From Methanobacteriota archaeon (GTDB lineage: Archaea > Thermoplasmatota > Thermoplasmata > Methanomassiliicoccales > Methanomethylophilaceae): a DNA stretch of 12,527 nt. The notes under the pieces were generated by a model. The model searched no databases. It saw only the letters and a program-made list of their open reading frames with translations, and was not told where the DNA came from. The stretch is taken from assembly GCA_012719315.1 (NCBI GenBank), contig JAAYAP010000027.1, positions 1 through 12,527 on the forward strand, read 5' to 3'. This document shows positions 12,353-12,527 of the stretch, piece by piece. Each line of letters starts with the position of its first letter. Position 1 is the first letter of the stretch. A program made the translations under genes and the position numbers.

Positions 12353-12527
12353 AGGAAGTGAGGATCGCGCTTGTCGGCGCCTGCGGCAGGATGGGCAGTC
12401 TGATCATCCGCCGCCTCCTGGCCACCGACGGCGTCACCCTGTCGGCGGCCTTCGACCTGGTCAATGTCGGTAAGGATGTGGGCGAAGCGATTGGCGTAGG
12501 CAAGCTGGACGTCCTCGTATCGGATCC
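12349..12527 (+). CDS. dapB: 4-hydroxy-tetrahydrodipicolinate reductase, N-terminal part; 3' end cut by window
   Basis: It reduces the dapA product with NAD(P)H in the diaminopimelate/lysine pathway. 59 codons are visible. The N-terminus KEVRIALVGACGRMGSLIIRRL contains the GxxGRMG dinucleotide-binding loop that defines DapB, followed by a strand and acidic residue (AAFDLVNVGKDVGEAIGVGKLDVLVSD) as in the Rossmann domain. The start has a strong Shine-Dalgarno, GAGGGGGGAT, and overlaps the stop of the short upstream frame as ATGA. The catalytic His and dimerisation domain lie beyond the window. dapA is not in the 250 bp upstream, so dapB leads its own transcript here; any downstream partner is out of view. 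Confidence 0.92.
   Translation, partial: MKEVRIALVGACGRMGSLIIRRLLATDGVTLSAAFDLVNVGKDVGEAIGVGKLDVLVSD

Overview
The window reads as a GC-rich archaeal chromosome segment. The evidence is a euryarchaeal Hef-type helicase, an archaeal-type ATP-dependent DNA ligase, RNA polymerase subunit L (RpoL), a TruD of archaeal/eukaryotic (Pus7-like) length, and TATA-type promoters at almost every gene start. A helicase-only Hef together with this gene set suggests Thermoplasmata, possibly Methanomassiliicoccales. That placement is inference; no rRNA or methanogenesis gene is present to fix it. No CRISPR array, insertion sequence or prophage is visible, and the content is mostly housekeeping.

Layout. 1-1168 (minus): 5' part of an NDP-forming acyl-CoA synthetase, cut by the window edge. 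1169-1674: a gene-poor stretch with an AT-rich promoter region (about 1190-1400), then a GC-rich segment behind a good TATA box that folds into several nested helices and is best explained as an undescribed structured RNA. 1675-2349 (minus): a protein resembling SprT/YgjP-type zinc proteases but without a catalytic HExxH. 2435-2869 and 2931-3257 (plus): an AhpD/CMD-like protein and a HesB/IscA-type Fe-S carrier, whose promoters share an 8-base element; the second carries a perfect palindrome. 3327-8304 (plus): Hef-like helicase, DNA ligase, rpoL and truD, an information-processing block. 8305-11940 (minus): a giant TPR protein whose stop codon abuts that of truD. 12027-12102 (plus): tRNA-Gly(UCC). 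12251-12527 (plus): a 33-codon reading frame coupled by ATGA overlap to dapB, which runs off the window.

Expression logic. Most genes have a TATA-like box centred about 25-27 bp before the start codon and no Shine-Dalgarno sequence, so leaderless mRNAs are likely. The exceptions with room for a leader (the protease-like gene and dapB) carry purine-rich Shine-Dalgarno sequences. The dapB Shine-Dalgarno can be masked by an upstream segment that lies inside the short reading frame, which suggests a translation-dependent leader switch.

The leads most worth following are the structured RNA candidate (1412-1606), the dapB leader (12245-12351), the degenerate protease-like protein, and the shared palindromic operator-like element of the AhpD-like/Fe-S pair. 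All rest on reading the sequence by eye; no folding or database search was run.
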